Shown: positions 8,856-17,235, counted from the stretch's first letter. The stretch: DNA of 43,584 bases from Actinomycetota bacterium (GCA_947455705.1 CANGPO010000015.1:1-43584); one strand, 5' to 3'. Notes: generated by a model not told the origin, from the sequence alone. A program made the numbers and translations.

Positions 8856-10220
8856 CTAGCGGTTCCGGTTTTCAGAGGCCAAGACGTCGAAGGCTTCAGC
8901 GGCCGCTACCAAGGTGCGATCGATGTCTTCATTGGTGTGTACCAGTGAGACGAAGAGGTTCTCAAACTGCAACGGGTGGAATAGAACTCCACGGGTGATC
9001 ATCTCCTGCCACCAACGCGTGAACATCGCCTCGTCGGCGTATTGCTCGGCGTCTCGCCAGTCTTTGATCTCGTGATCGGAGAACCACAGTTGGAAGACTG
9101 TGCCAAGACCGTCTACGCGCGCAGCGATACCGCTATCGGCGGCGATCTTGCGCAGGCCGTCGGCCAGTCGATCACCAATGGCCCGCTGACGGTCATACAG
9201 GCCAGGCTCGGCTAGTACATCCATCGTGGCTGAAACGGCAGCACAGGCAACAACATTCGCGTTGTATGTGCCTGAGTGCGAGTATCGTCCCTCGGCGATC
9301 ATGCTCATCGCTTCATGTGAGCCACCAAGTGCGGCAACGGGGAATCCGCCGCCGAGGCCCTTGGCTAGAGTGGTGAGATCGGGAGTCACTCCGAAGAATT
9401 CCTGTGCGCAACCACGGGCGAACCGGAACCCCGTGATGACCTCGTCGAAAATCAGCAGTGAACCGTGCTTGATGGTCTCTGATCGAAGCAATTCGAGGTA
9501 GCCAGGCTCGGGCAGGATGCAACCGGTGTTGAACACTGCGGGCTCGGTGATGACCGCAGCAATTTCGTGGCCTCGTTCGTTCATCAGCTTCACGAAACTA
9601 TCTGGGTCGTTCCACGTAAGAACAATCAATGTGTCGGTGAGTTCCAGAGGCACGCCGGGGCCGGCTGCAACCGGACGAGGGCTCTGCTTCGGGCCTGCCA
9701 GTTTTGGATCAACGTGGTTGCTCCAATAAACCGTGTCCTGCCAGCCGTGGTAGTGACCTTCGAATCGAACGATCATGCGTCGACCGGTATGGGCGCGAGC
9801 CAGTCGTACGGCGCTGCCAACTGCTTCACTTCCGGAGTTCGTAAAGCGAACCTTTTCGATTCCTGGCACAGCGGCAACGACCTTTTCGGCCGCCTCGATT
9901 TCGAGTTCGTACGGCAACCCGAAACAGGTGCCGTACTCGGCGATGGCGTCGGCAACGGCCTTGGTGACTACTGGGTGCCGATGTCCAAGGATCATCGGGC
10001 CTAGGCCGAGCAGGTAATCGATGTACTCATTGCCATCAACGTCTGTGAGCCGTGAACCGGTGCCCTGCTTCATGAATGGGGGATAGGGGGACCAGCCGAA
10101 CTTGACGGTTCGTGCACTACTGCCGGCGCCGGCCGGGATGGTTTGGCTGGCCCGCGCGAACAGTGACTTCGACGTAGGGGTTTGCGCGTTGTAGGCCGAA
10201 ACGAACGACGATTCCGTCAT
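8856..10220 (-). CDS. Class III PLP aminotransferase, glutamate-1-semialdehyde aminomutase-like
   Basis: A 454-residue PLP enzyme of fold type I. The N-terminal third has the HemL-like DVDGNEYIDYLLGLGPMILGH pattern, with NSGSEAV for phosphate binding. The PLP-binding aspartate lies in IFDEVITGF (D259) and the Schiff-base lysine in TTLAKGLGGG (K287). HemL makes 5-aminolevulinate for haem, but nothing else of haem synthesis is nearby and the N-terminal active-site region departs from HemL (PAGAGSSART instead of the usual GGVNSPVR type). Together with an FGGY kinase and a GntR regulator this suggests a catabolic aminotransferase or aminomutase acting on an amino acid or amino sugar; that role is inference. 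The ATG at 10220 is chosen because GAGAGA lies just upstream; a GTG at 10232 is also in frame. Confidence 0.85.
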   Translation of the reverse strand: MTESSFVSAYNAQTPTSKSLFARASQTIPAGAGSSARTVKFGWSPYPPFMKQGTGSRLTDVDGNEYIDYLLGLGPMILGHRHPVVTKAVADAIAEYGTCFGLPYELEIEAAEKVVAAVPGIEKVRFTNSGSEAVGSAVRLARAHTGRRMIVRFEGHYHGWQDTVYWSNHVDPKLAGPKQSPRPVAAGPGVPLELTDTLIVLTWNDPDSFVKLMNERGHEIAAVITEPAVFNTGCILPEPGYLELLRSETIKHGSLLIFDEVITGFRFARGCAQEFFGVTPDLTTLAKGLGGGFPVAALGGSHEAMSMIAEGRYSHSGTYNANVVACAAVSATMDVLAEPGLYDRQRAIGDRLADGLRKIAADSGIAARVDGLGTVFQLWFSDHEIKDWRDAEQYADEAMFTRWWQEMITRGVLFHPLQFENLFVSLVHTNEDIDRTLVAAAEAFDVLASENRNR

Positions 10221-10314
10221 GGTCTCTCTCACATCGTGTTGGCGGTCAAGGTTGGCCGTTGCCCGCAGAATCGTGGCCTGCGAGCCTTAGCGTCCATCGA
10301 CTACCGATGAATAT

Positions 10315-10321
10315 TGTGTAT
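10315..10321 (-). promoter_or_regulatory. TGTGTAT motif in the aminotransferase promoter region
   Basis: The heptamer TGTGTAT (ATACACA on the minus strand) lies about 95 bp before the aminotransferase start. The same heptamer occurs three times upstream of gntR. It could be a half-site for a regulator or part of a minus-strand -10 region (ATACACAATAT). Confidence 0.3.
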
Positions 10322-10369
10322 GCAGACCTTAGCAGTCGTTCCGATGATCTGGATCCCATGAACGGTGTC

Positions 10370-10393
10370 GTTAACTAAACCTTTGGTTAACGA
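10370..10393 (-). promoter_or_regulatory. Palindromic candidate operator between gntR and the aminotransferase gene
   Basis: Two 11-bp arms, CGTTAACTAAA and TTTGGTTAACG, are separated by CC; 10 of 11 positions match in inverted orientation. The site includes the stop codon of the gntR gene (10387-10389) and lies about 150 bp upstream of the aminotransferase ATG. A dimeric GntR-family repressor typically binds such a palindrome. No T tract follows, so a terminator is less likely. That the neighbouring regulator binds it is inference. Confidence 0.5.
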
Positions 10394-11178
10394 ATGGAAG
10401 ATATTGACCATGAGCCAGAGTGCGTTTGGGGGAGTACCTGACGATCAGTCCGTCCGGATAAATAGAACGTAAAGCCGTCGACGGGATACACCTGTTCAAA
10501 ACAATCAAATGGGCTCCCGTCCACCGAAAAACTGACGCCGCGAATTCGAGCAACGAGATCGCGTCCCGTCAGAGCCAGGCTCTTACGGTCGGCTGGTGTT
10601 GGTTTGATGATCTCAAGTTGTTGCTCCTCGTATGCGTCGACAAGTCCAAAGCGATCACCGAGAAGTTGATAGAGCGAGCCACCATGGCCAACGAGCGCAT
10701 CACCGAGTTCAGGAGCCAAATCGACTGGTATGTAGGACGTTTCGCTGATCATCGGCCGATCGGCAATGAAACGGAGGCGACGAATACACCAGACGGCGGT
10801 CTGTTCTGTCATGGCCAACGCCGTACTGATATCTGCGGACGCGAATCCTTGGGTTACGTCCAGGAGCTTCGTACTGACTCGCTCGCGCTCAACTCCTCCG
10901 GTCATCGTGGCCAGCAGGCCGCCGGCCAATGCCGGGCTCGTCAGGATGCGTTCGGCGGCGACAAACGTCCCGACGCCTTGGTGACGACGGACGCGGCCAG
11001 CTCGTTCAAGTTCGTCAAGGGCGCGACGCACGGAAATGAGGCTGACGTTGGCGAGGTCGCCCAATTCCTTGTTGGTTGGGAGGCGATCGCCGGGCTGCAT
11101 TTTGTTGTCGGCGATCATCGTCTCGATCAACGTCATGACCTGCTCGTACCGCAGTTGTTCGCGGCGGTCTAGCAGCAT
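10387..11178 (-). CDS. GntR-family transcriptional regulator (HutC/UTRA subfamily)
   Basis: A 263-residue DNA-binding regulator. Residues 10-75 form the winged helix-turn-helix, with the family signature PGDRLPTNKELGDLANVSLISVRRALDELERAG. The remaining ~170 residues form a UTRA ligand-binding domain (around ISETSYIPVDLAPELG and YELQ-type segments), which in this subfamily binds small sugars, amino acids or their phosphates and releases DNA. A clear ribosome site (GGGAGG) lies before the ATG. The gene is upstream of, and in the same direction as, the aminotransferase and kinase genes, with the palindrome at its end. It probably controls these two genes and perhaps itself. The inducer is unknown. 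Confidence 0.92.
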   Translation of the reverse strand: MLLDRREQLRYEQVMTLIETMIADNKMQPGDRLPTNKELGDLANVSLISVRRALDELERAGRVRRHQGVGTFVAAERILTSPALAGGLLATMTGGVERERVSTKLLDVTQGFASADISTALAMTEQTAVWCIRRLRFIADRPMISETSYIPVDLAPELGDALVGHGGSLYQLLGDRFGLVDAYEEQQLEIIKPTPADRKSLALTGRDLVARIRGVSFSVDGSPFDCFEQVYPVDGFTFYLSGRTDRQVLPQTHSGSWSISSIR

Positions 11179-11237
11179 CGCGTAGCCCTCCCATCCGAAT
11201 CGTTTATTGGATCAGACGATAGGGCATGTGCGGCGAT

Positions 11238-11292
11238 TGTGTATATCGACAGGCACACTATGCGCTGTGTGTATATGGGCCCGTCTGTGTAT
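11238..11292 (-). repeat. Three direct TGTGTAT repeats upstream of gntR
   Basis: TGTGTAT occurs at 11238-11244, 11268-11274 and 11286-11292, and once more in the aminotransferase promoter region at 10315. The first two continue as TGTGTATAT. They lie 60-115 bp before the gntR start and could be regulator binding sites. This 176-bp gap otherwise contains nothing recognised. Confidence 0.4.
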
Positions 11293-11354
11293 GCGTGAGT
11301 GGGCGCGCTGCCGCCCGACAGATGATGCGCGGGCGTTTGGTGCCGGTAGTGGTG

Positions 11355-12788
11355 TTAGTCGCGGAATGTACGCGAGTAGCGGCAATCGTGGCGGCTCACC
11401 CAGACTGCGTGACCATCCACCACGGGCCCGATCGTCAACCGCTCGGGTAGCCGCGGATCTGTTCCCTCTCGAAACACACCGGGGGCAATTTCGACAAGTT
11501 CAACCGTGCCAGGTGCCTCGACGCCGTTGGGAGCGACGAGCCACAACTTTGAGTCGGCAGCAGCGATCCGTAGATGGGTAAACCACGGGCTAAATGAACG
11601 GTAGTGCCCGACAAATGAGGCGTATCGCTCGTCGACGCTGCCATCGTTACCGCGTGGAAGGGTGGGTCGTGGCGCGGCGGAATACGTTGGGAGTTCAAAC
11701 AGTGAAACCGGAGTGTTCTCAACGTCACCGCGGACGAGGTCGAATGCGGCGCGTGCCAGCCATTGAGCGCCGGGTGCGTCGCCGGGCGCGTTGGTCAGGA
11801 CGACAACCCCAAATCCGCGGGTGAGTTCACCTATCAAGAACGTCGAGTAACCGACCATGCCACCACCATGAGTGATGCACGGCTCGTTGTGGATGTGTTC
11901 GATGTTGATACCCAGTGCATAGCGGGAGTAACCGGGTGCCGGTTCGCCTCCTGGTGACGTTGGCGTGATCATCGCGGTATGCGACTCAGGAGTAAGGACG
12001 CGCTCACCGTCAAGTTCGCCACCGTTGAGCAGCATCGCGAGATACCGGCCCATGTCACCTGCGGTAGAAGCGATATTGCCATCCACGGCGGAGATCTCAA
12101 ACCAGGTTGCGGGGGCTAGTGCGTCGCCTGGGCGCCATGGCTGATCCTCGTGAACCGGCTGGCTGCCAACCGCCATCCGGCTTCGATCGTCATCGGTGAT
12201 CGTGGTGATGGTATTCGGCATATCGACGATGTCGAGTATCCGCTCCTTCATCACATCGGTAACCGGTTTGCCGGCGACGGCACTCACAACAACTCCGAGT
12301 GTCATGAAGCCAACATTCGAGTAATGAAAGATGGAATCAGGTGCGGAGCCGGTGTGGCTGGTGTGTAGTGCGTGAACTTGAGCGAGTTCGTCGGGCCACG
12401 AGTCAGACCCCATGATCAGGCCCGATGAATGGTCGAGCAGATGACGCAGCGTGAAAGGCGGAAACTCGCTCTGCACGCAGAACCATGGAACGTGCTGCTC
12501 GACGGTGTCGGTGAGTGCGAGTTTGTCATCGTCGACGAGCGCTAAAACCGCAAGAGCAGTGAAAGATTTGCTGATCGAGCCGATTTCAAACAGGTGATCG
12601 GTTCGCATGGGCGTATGGCCGGTGGGGTCTGCGAACCCAGCGCTGAGCGTGTGCACAACGTGCCCGCCTTTGACGATACCGATGCTCACACCCGGCGCGG
12701 CGAGGCCGTCAACGAAAGCTGTGGCCAGGGCGTGAAGCGCTGCTGTGGTGGGTTCACTCAGTTGTGCGCTGGGCTTCGAGTCATCCAT
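11355..12788 (-). CDS. Serine beta-lactamase-fold hydrolase (class C / esterase / D-aminopeptidase type)
   Basis: A 477-residue serine hydrolase of the beta-lactamase/transpeptidase-like fold. The catalytic motif SxxK is SISK (S71-K74), the YxN motif is YSN (Y156) and the third motif is HGGG (H307), the usual set for class C beta-lactamases, EstB-type esterases and D-amino acid amidases. No signal peptide is seen from the chosen ATG at 12788, so it may be cytoplasmic, which speaks against penicillin resistance. The frame is open to 12923, but that leaves an Arg/His-rich 45-residue extension running into the divergent MFS gene; 12788 leaves 84 bp between the two starts. C-terminal ~110 residues form a beta-rich extension common in this family. 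Substrate unknown. Confidence 0.85.
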   Translation of the reverse strand: MDDSKPSAQLSEPTTAALHALATAFVDGLAAPGVSIGIVKGGHVVHTLSAGFADPTGHTPMRTDHLFEIGSISKSFTALAVLALVDDDKLALTDTVEQHVPWFCVQSEFPPFTLRHLLDHSSGLIMGSDSWPDELAQVHALHTSHTGSAPDSIFHYSNVGFMTLGVVVSAVAGKPVTDVMKERILDIVDMPNTITTITDDDRSRMAVGSQPVHEDQPWRPGDALAPATWFEISAVDGNIASTAGDMGRYLAMLLNGGELDGERVLTPESHTAMITPTSPGGEPAPGYSRYALGINIEHIHNEPCITHGGGMVGYSTFLIGELTRGFGVVVLTNAPGDAPGAQWLARAAFDLVRGDVENTPVSLFELPTYSAAPRPTLPRGNDGSVDERYASFVGHYRSFSPWFTHLRIAAADSKLWLVAPNGVEAPGTVELVEIAPGVFREGTDPRLPERLTIGPVVDGHAVWVSRHDCRYSRTFRD

Positions 12789-12860
12789 GGGTAGATCTTG
12801 CCCGAAATCCTGGGGTCTCGTGGCCACGGCACCACCGAAGGCTGTTCGTCGCTGATGCGT

Positions 12861-12872
12861 CATGATTGAGCA
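12861..12872 (+). promoter_or_regulatory. Candidate -10 box for a leaderless MFS start
   Basis: CATGAT (12861-12866) lies exactly 6 nt before the ATG at 12873, and no ribosome site is seen. It fits the window's pattern of a -10 hexamer just before the start codon, although the first base is not the preferred T. Confidence 0.35.
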
Positions 12873-14654
12873 ATGGCAGTGGACGAGACGTCGGCGCGCC
12901 CGTCGTGGCGCGAGCGCGACCATCCGCGCTACAAGTGGGTCGCATTGTCGAATACAACGCTCGGCTTGACGATGGCCACGATCAATTCGTCGATCGTGCT
13001 GATCTCGTTGCCAGCAATCTTTCGTGGGATTGATCTGGATCCTTTGAATCCCGCAAATGTGAGCTACCTGCTGTGGATGTTGCTCGGCTTCTTGCTCATC
13101 ACTGCCGCACTGGTTGTGACGTTCGGTCGACTAGGGGATTTGCAGGGTCGAGTTCGCATTTACAACATGGGATTTCTGGTCTTCGCGCTGTCCTCTATTG
13201 CCTTGTCGCTCGTACCGTGGAATGGGTCTGCCGGTGCTCTCTGGCTCATCGGATTCCGCGCCGTCCAAGCTGTTGGTGCAGCCATGATCATGGCTAATGC
13301 CACTGCGATTCTCACCGACGCTTTCCCGGTGAACCAGCGCGGTATGGCGCTTGGGGTAAACCAGGTGGCTGCCATTGCCGGTTCGTTCCTTGGCCTGGTG
13401 ATTGGCGGGGTCTTGAGTGAGTGGCATTGGCGGGCAGTGTTCTGGGTCAGTGTGCCATTCGGCGTGATCGGAGCCATCTGGTCTTATGCGTCGCTGCACG
13501 AAGTGGGCGTTCGACATAAGGGCAAACTCGATGTGCCAGGCAACCTGACCTTCGCGCTTGGGCTCACGATGCTCCTTACCGGAGTCACGTACGGGCTTCA
13601 GCCTTACGGCGGCTCTGCCATGGGATGGGGTAACCCGTGGGTGTACGGCTCGTTGATCGCTGGAGTTGGTCTGCTCGTTCTGTTCGTTGTGGTTGAGCAG
13701 CGGGTAGACGATCCGATGTTCCACATGAGCTTGTTTAAGATCCCAGCTTTCGCACTGGGCAACCTTGCTGGCCTCTTAGGTTCGATCTCCAGAGGTGGCC
13801 TTCAGCTCATACTGATCATTTGGCTTCAGGGAATCTGGCTTCCACGCAGGGGTTACTCGTATGAAAGCACGCCTCTGTGGGCAAGTATCTTTCTGGTGCC
13901 GCTCACGATCGGGTTCCTGGTTGCCGGCCCCGTCTCCGGCTGGTTGAGTGATCGGTACGGAACCCGTCGCTTCACAGTTCTCGGCGCAGTGATCTCTGCG
14001 GTGTCGTTTCTCGGCTTAGTCGTACTACCAGTTGACTTCGCGTATGTGGTTTTCGCCTTCCTGATTTTCATGAACGGCGTTGGCTCAGGCATGTTCTCGT
14101 CACCTAATGCATCGGTGGTCATGAACAGCGTGCCGGCGGCGCAACGTGGCGCGGCTTCAGGAATGCGCATGACTTTTTTCAACGCGGGCTCTGCGGTATC
14201 GATCGGAGCCTTCTTCTCATTAATGGTTGTGGGCTTGGCGCATTCACTCCCGGCAACTTTGGCAACCGGCCTCATCGCGCAGAAGGTTCCCAGCGATGTA
14301 GCCCATCAGCTCGCGAGCCTTCCGCCGGTTGGCATTTTGTTCGCAGCGTTCTTGGGGATCAATCCGATTGCATCGCTACTTGAGCCGACCGGTCTGCTTA
14401 ATGTGTTGCCGCCAGAGAACATTGCGACGCTTACGGGCAATCAATTCTTCCCAACGCTGATCTCATCTCCGTTCCAATCTGGATTGGCTCTTGTGTTTGG
14501 CATCGCGGCGGCGATGATGTTCATCGCAGCAGTTGCCTCGTGGTTTGCAAGTTCACCAATTGCAAATGTTTCGCAAGTTGAGAGTGGTGACCGGCTTGGC
14601 GAAGAGCCGAAAGACTATGTGCGCGTTGAGAATCCCGACGCCGAGCTAACCTAA
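12873..14654 (+). CDS. MFS drug-type efflux transporter, DHA2 (14-TM) family
   Basis: A 593-residue membrane protein with about 14 hydrophobic segments. Segment 1 region reads LGLTMATINSSIVLISLPAI, with the loop 2-3 motif GRLGDLQGRVRIY (family motif A) near residue 90, and a second motif-A-like loop GWLSDRYGTRRF near residue 355. Size and motifs match DHA2 proton-driven exporters such as EmrB or QacA, whose substrates are lipophilic cations or antibiotics; the substrate here is unknown. A longer-than-usual loop near residue 510 (PTGLLNVLPPENIATLTG) is typical for actinobacterial members. It is divergent from the beta-lactamase-fold gene, so the two may share control. Confidence 0.9.
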   Translation: MAVDETSARPSWRERDHPRYKWVALSNTTLGLTMATINSSIVLISLPAIFRGIDLDPLNPANVSYLLWMLLGFLLITAALVVTFGRLGDLQGRVRIYNMGFLVFALSSIALSLVPWNGSAGALWLIGFRAVQAVGAAMIMANATAILTDAFPVNQRGMALGVNQVAAIAGSFLGLVIGGVLSEWHWRAVFWVSVPFGVIGAIWSYASLHEVGVRHKGKLDVPGNLTFALGLTMLLTGVTYGLQPYGGSAMGWGNPWVYGSLIAGVGLLVLFVVVEQRVDDPMFHMSLFKIPAFALGNLAGLLGSISRGGLQLILIIWLQGIWLPRRGYSYESTPLWASIFLVPLTIGFLVAGPVSGWLSDRYGTRRFTVLGAVISAVSFLGLVVLPVDFAYVVFAFLIFMNGVGSGMFSSPNASVVMNSVPAAQRGAASGMRMTFFNAGSAVSIGAFFSLMVVGLAHSLPATLATGLIAQKVPSDVAHQLASLPPVGILFAAFLGINPIASLLEPTGLLNVLPPENIATLTGNQFFPTLISSPFQSGLALVFGIAAAMMFIAAVASWFASSPIANVSQVESGDRLGEEPKDYVRVENPDAELT

Positions 14655-14987
14655 TCGAGGTGTGCTTGCAATGCGGCGCATCTCACTTTTTGGAATGAGT
14701 TTGGAAACTCGGAGCTGTTCTGTTTAGGTAAGGGCATGTCTGGAACCGCGCTCACACGTCGACGCACTGTCGACTTGATGCGTGTGTGTTCCTGCCGCTG
14801 TCTGCGCGTCGGCTAGCTGCCTAATCTCACGTAATGCGTGACGATTTCTCGCCACATTGACATGTGCGCCCGCTAGTCGACGAGGACGTACCTATCTTGC
14901 TATGCATCTGCGCCCGGATGGTCATCGCCGGGTTCAGCTACGCACGTCTACACGCCTTTTCATTCCCCTGATTATTGGAGTACTCGA
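14655..14987. other. Gene-free stretch between the MFS and carbonic anhydrase genes
   Basis: No convincing coding frame is seen in these 333 bp. There is a small perfect hairpin GAGTTTGGAAACTC (14697-14710), a possible weak end signal for the MFS gene. An interrupted palindrome, TCACG (14827-14831) and CGTGA (14837-14841), may be a regulator site for the carbonic anhydrase gene. A TTGACA at 14857 has no matching -10 at the right distance. Confidence 0.4.
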
Positions 14988-15566
14988 ATGTCTGTATTAC
15001 CTGAAGTTATCGCCGCCAACGATGCCTACGTTGCCGATTTCGGCGACAAGGGTTCGCTTGCTCTGCCGCCGGCTCGCCAGTTCGCAATTCTTACCTGCAT
15101 GGATGCGCGTCTCGACCCAGCAAAGTACGCGGGCTTGTCCGAAGGGGATGCGCACGTCATCCGCAATGCGGGTGGTCGGGCAAGTGACGATGCGATCCGC
15201 TCCCTTGTTATCTCGTACAAGCTTCTGGGTACCAAGGAGTGGTTCGTCATTCATCACAGCAACTGTGGGATGGAGTTCTTCACCGATGAGGTCATTCGTG
15301 GCCTGCTCTCAAGCAGTCTCGAGACCGCGGCCCTGGGTGCCGATGGCTTCACTGATATTGGTTCCGGCCCCGGATCTGAAGCGGGCAAGTACATCAACTG
15401 GCTCACCATCAAGGACAACGCCCAGAGCGTCGTGGAGGATGTCGAGCGGATTCGCAACCACCCGCTAGTTCCAGCGGGAATACCGATCTATGGCTACATC
15501 TACGACGTTGAAACCGGACGTTTGGTGGAGATCCCGCAAGCAACCAAGGTTGGCGCAGCCTCGTAA
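14988..15566 (+). CDS. Beta-class carbonic anhydrase
   Basis: A 192-residue cytoplasmic enzyme for the reversible hydration of CO2 to bicarbonate. The zinc ligands are visible: C37 in CMDAR, and H90 and C93 in HHSNCG; D39 and R41 of the same CxDxR motif form the conserved catalytic dyad. It is close to the short type found in mycobacteria (Rv1284-like) rather than plant-type enzymes, judging by length and the HHSNCGM sequence. The start has a ribosome site GGAG 7-8 nt upstream. It is transcribed alone and ends at a strong hairpin. Carbonic anhydrases supply bicarbonate for carboxylation reactions, and no specific partner is encoded nearby. Confidence 0.93.
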   Translation: MSVLPEVIAANDAYVADFGDKGSLALPPARQFAILTCMDARLDPAKYAGLSEGDAHVIRNAGGRASDDAIRSLVISYKLLGTKEWFVIHHSNCGMEFFTDEVIRGLLSSSLETAALGADGFTDIGSGPGSEAGKYINWLTIKDNAQSVVEDVERIRNHPLVPAGIPIYGYIYDVETGRLVEIPQATKVGAAS

Positions 15567-15576
15567 GGTCCGTGCA

Positions 15577-15631
15577 CAAAGACATCGGTGGGAGAGTGGG
15601 TATGGGAGCCCCTCACCCACCGATGTCTTTG
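15577..15631. terminator. Bidirectional hairpin terminator
   Basis: A perfect 16-bp inverted repeat: CAAAGACATCGGTGGG at 15577-15592 pairs with 15616-15631 across a 23-nt loop. It starts 10 bp after the carbonic anhydrase stop and ends 28 bp before the 3' end of the convergent secreted-protein gene, so it can serve both. The outer bases are A/T-rich but there is no long T tract. Confidence 0.75.
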
Positions 15632-15659
15632 TTCGAGGTGTTATGGACGTGCTGCGCGG

Positions 15660-17087
15660 TTACGCCAACTTGAATGACGACGTCAATCGCGCGGTGGTGA
15701 GTGCCGCTCCGGTGTACGTCCGCACGTTGCCGGCGTTGTCCTGAATCCGGATGCGCCATAGGTTCCACGTGCCCTTGGGGCTCGATGAAGGTGCGAAGGT
15801 GTGCATCCGCCAAACGCCGTTCAGCGCTGTACCGCTGTAACGGCAGCGATTGATCGCGGCCTTAACTGAGCACAGGACGTCGGTCGTGACGAAAGTAATC
15901 GCCGGGGCCGTTGGCTTGGCAACAGACTTGTAGTCGACCCACATTTGCTTGACACCCGAGATGTTGTCTAGGGCGTGCACCTTGATCGCGGTGTCGAAGG
16001 TTCCGGCCGCGACCTTCACCGTCGGGTTCAGCACAGTGACCGCCGCAACGGTTGGGCCGTCGACATCGCCGATGCCCGTTTGCGTGAAGCTTGCCGAAGC
16101 GTTGGCATTGGCAAGATCGATATCAATATCGTCGAGCCGATTCTTTGCCGCATCGACCAAGCTAACGTTGGTCAACTGGTACGTGCCCTGAGCAGACCAG
16201 CGCTTCACCAGGAAGTAGACCAAGTACGAGCCATCGAGCGTTGTTCCACCGGCCTCGCGGCAGACGTACCCGTACTGGCCCACGAGCGCAGGAATGGCTG
16301 CAGGGGCCGGACAGGTCCGGCCGGCGTATGCGGAGGTGACAATCTCAGGAGCGAGGTACTGCGTGACACCGTTGACCACGATTGCGCGACGGAAGCGGGC
16401 GCTGAGCAAAAAGATCCCGGAGAGATCGTCAGTTGCGTGGACGCGCATCGACGCGATCGCGTTCTGTTGAGCCGAGTTGACGGACGCGGTGAGCATCTCT
16501 GTGGAGACCAACGCTGGCGCTACATCGTCACCGGCACCATTCTGGTTGAAGCCTGTTGTGGTGTTCTTGGTCCCGTAGTAGTCGAGATCGAGTCGCTTGG
16601 CCAAGCTGTCGAGAGCTTCAACCCGGTCTAGGGCGTACAGGCCCTTGGTAGACCATCTGGGTAGCTGAGTTCGCAGTTCGAAGATTCCGTTGGCGACAGT
16701 GCCCGATACCAAGCACATCGTTGTGTCACCATCAACGGGAGACTTGGCATGGTTTGCCGTCGTGCATTCCTTGCGCGCGTTAGCAGCGATGCGCAGCGAG
16801 GCGGCGAACACGACGATGTTCGCCTTAACGTCGGGTGCGGGATGGCGGTAGAACGTGAGGCGCACATCGGTGATGTTGGCCTTAGGCGAGCCCACGAGGC
16901 GCACACGCACCGCAACTTCGCGGTCCGCGGCACTGGTGTCGACACTCGGCGTCACGATTGTGACACCGGCAAGTGTTGGCGTGGTCGCCACCGTCGCGGC
17001 GGAACTGGTAGGTCCGCCCATAGCGAGCATTCCAAGGCTGAGTGCGGTGGCCGCGCATCCGGCGGTAAGTCTTCCCCGTAGATTCAT
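15660..17087 (-). CDS. Secreted protein with three repeated beta-type domains
   Basis: A 475-residue protein with a Sec signal peptide (charged NLRGR, hydrophobic core to about residue 22, cleavage near SSAA, residues 28-31). The rest is three homologous units of about 130-150 residues (about 35-184, 188-339 and 344-475). Each starts with a VxxVHAxD-like strand (DLSGI or NISGV), contains two cysteines (C108/C125, C259/C276, C406/C415), and ends with a W-S-x-x-G-x-Y/W-x-L motif followed by DxAxN-like residues. The cysteine pairs probably form one disulfide per unit. This resembles Ig-like or bacterial adhesion/binding modules, but I do not recognise a named family. No anchor or catalytic motif is visible, so it is probably released or loosely attached. 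Its function is unknown. Confidence 0.8.
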   Translation of the reverse strand: MNLRGRLTAGCAATALSLGMLAMGGPTSSAATVATTPTLAGVTIVTPSVDTSAADREVAVRVRLVGSPKANITDVRLTFYRHPAPDVKANIVVFAASLRIAANARKECTTANHAKSPVDGDTTMCLVSGTVANGIFELRTQLPRWSTKGLYALDRVEALDSLAKRLDLDYYGTKNTTTGFNQNGAGDDVAPALVSTEMLTASVNSAQQNAIASMRVHATDDLSGIFLLSARFRRAIVVNGVTQYLAPEIVTSAYAGRTCPAPAAIPALVGQYGYVCREAGGTTLDGSYLVYFLVKRWSAQGTYQLTNVSLVDAAKNRLDDIDIDLANANASASFTQTGIGDVDGPTVAAVTVLNPTVKVAAGTFDTAIKVHALDNISGVKQMWVDYKSVAKPTAPAITFVTTDVLCSVKAAINRCRYSGTALNGVWRMHTFAPSSSPKGTWNLWRIRIQDNAGNVRTYTGAALTTARLTSSFKLA

Positions 17088-17099
17088 TTGGCAATAGTA
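17088..17099 (-). promoter_or_regulatory. -10 box for a leaderless start (secreted repeat protein)
   Basis: On the minus strand TACTAT (17099-17094) stands exactly 6 nt before the ATG at 17087. No ribosome site is present. The distance places the transcription start at or next to the A of ATG. No clear -35 is seen. Confidence 0.5.
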
Positions 17100-17235
17100 G
17101 GCATCACTTTTGTTCGGTGACCTGCTGGTTAACCGTTCCGGGGTAACAATTGCCCCCTAGCGGATCAGCAGCATTACTTACCGTGATCGCAACAGCGCTC
17201 AACGTCACCGTTCTATGCGAATTGAAAGAGTTGGT

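Noticed and set aside
9567-10004. Plus-strand frame of 145 residues opposite the aminotransferase
   Set aside because: The minus-strand frame has clear PLP enzyme motifs throughout, so this is a shadow.
8856-10220. Housekeeping HemL of haem synthesis
   Set aside because: No haem genes are nearby, the N-terminal active-site region differs, and it is paired with a sugar kinase and a GntR regulator. A moonlighting role cannot be excluded.
10618-11172. Plus-strand frame of 184 residues opposite gntR
   Set aside because: The minus-strand product is a clear GntR/UTRA regulator with a ribosome site.
14857-14885. TTGACA as a -35 box for the carbonic anhydrase gene
   Set aside because: No -10-like hexamer stands at 16-18 bp downstream, and it is 130 bp from the start.
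15577-15631. 16-bp perfect inverted repeat as ends of a small transposon
   Set aside because: Only 23 bp lie between the arms and it is placed between two convergent gene ends, so a terminator explains it.
17127-17134. GGTTAACC palindrome as a second GntR operator
   Set aside because: Only 8 bp, arms do not extend like the 10370 site, and it is next to unrelated genes.
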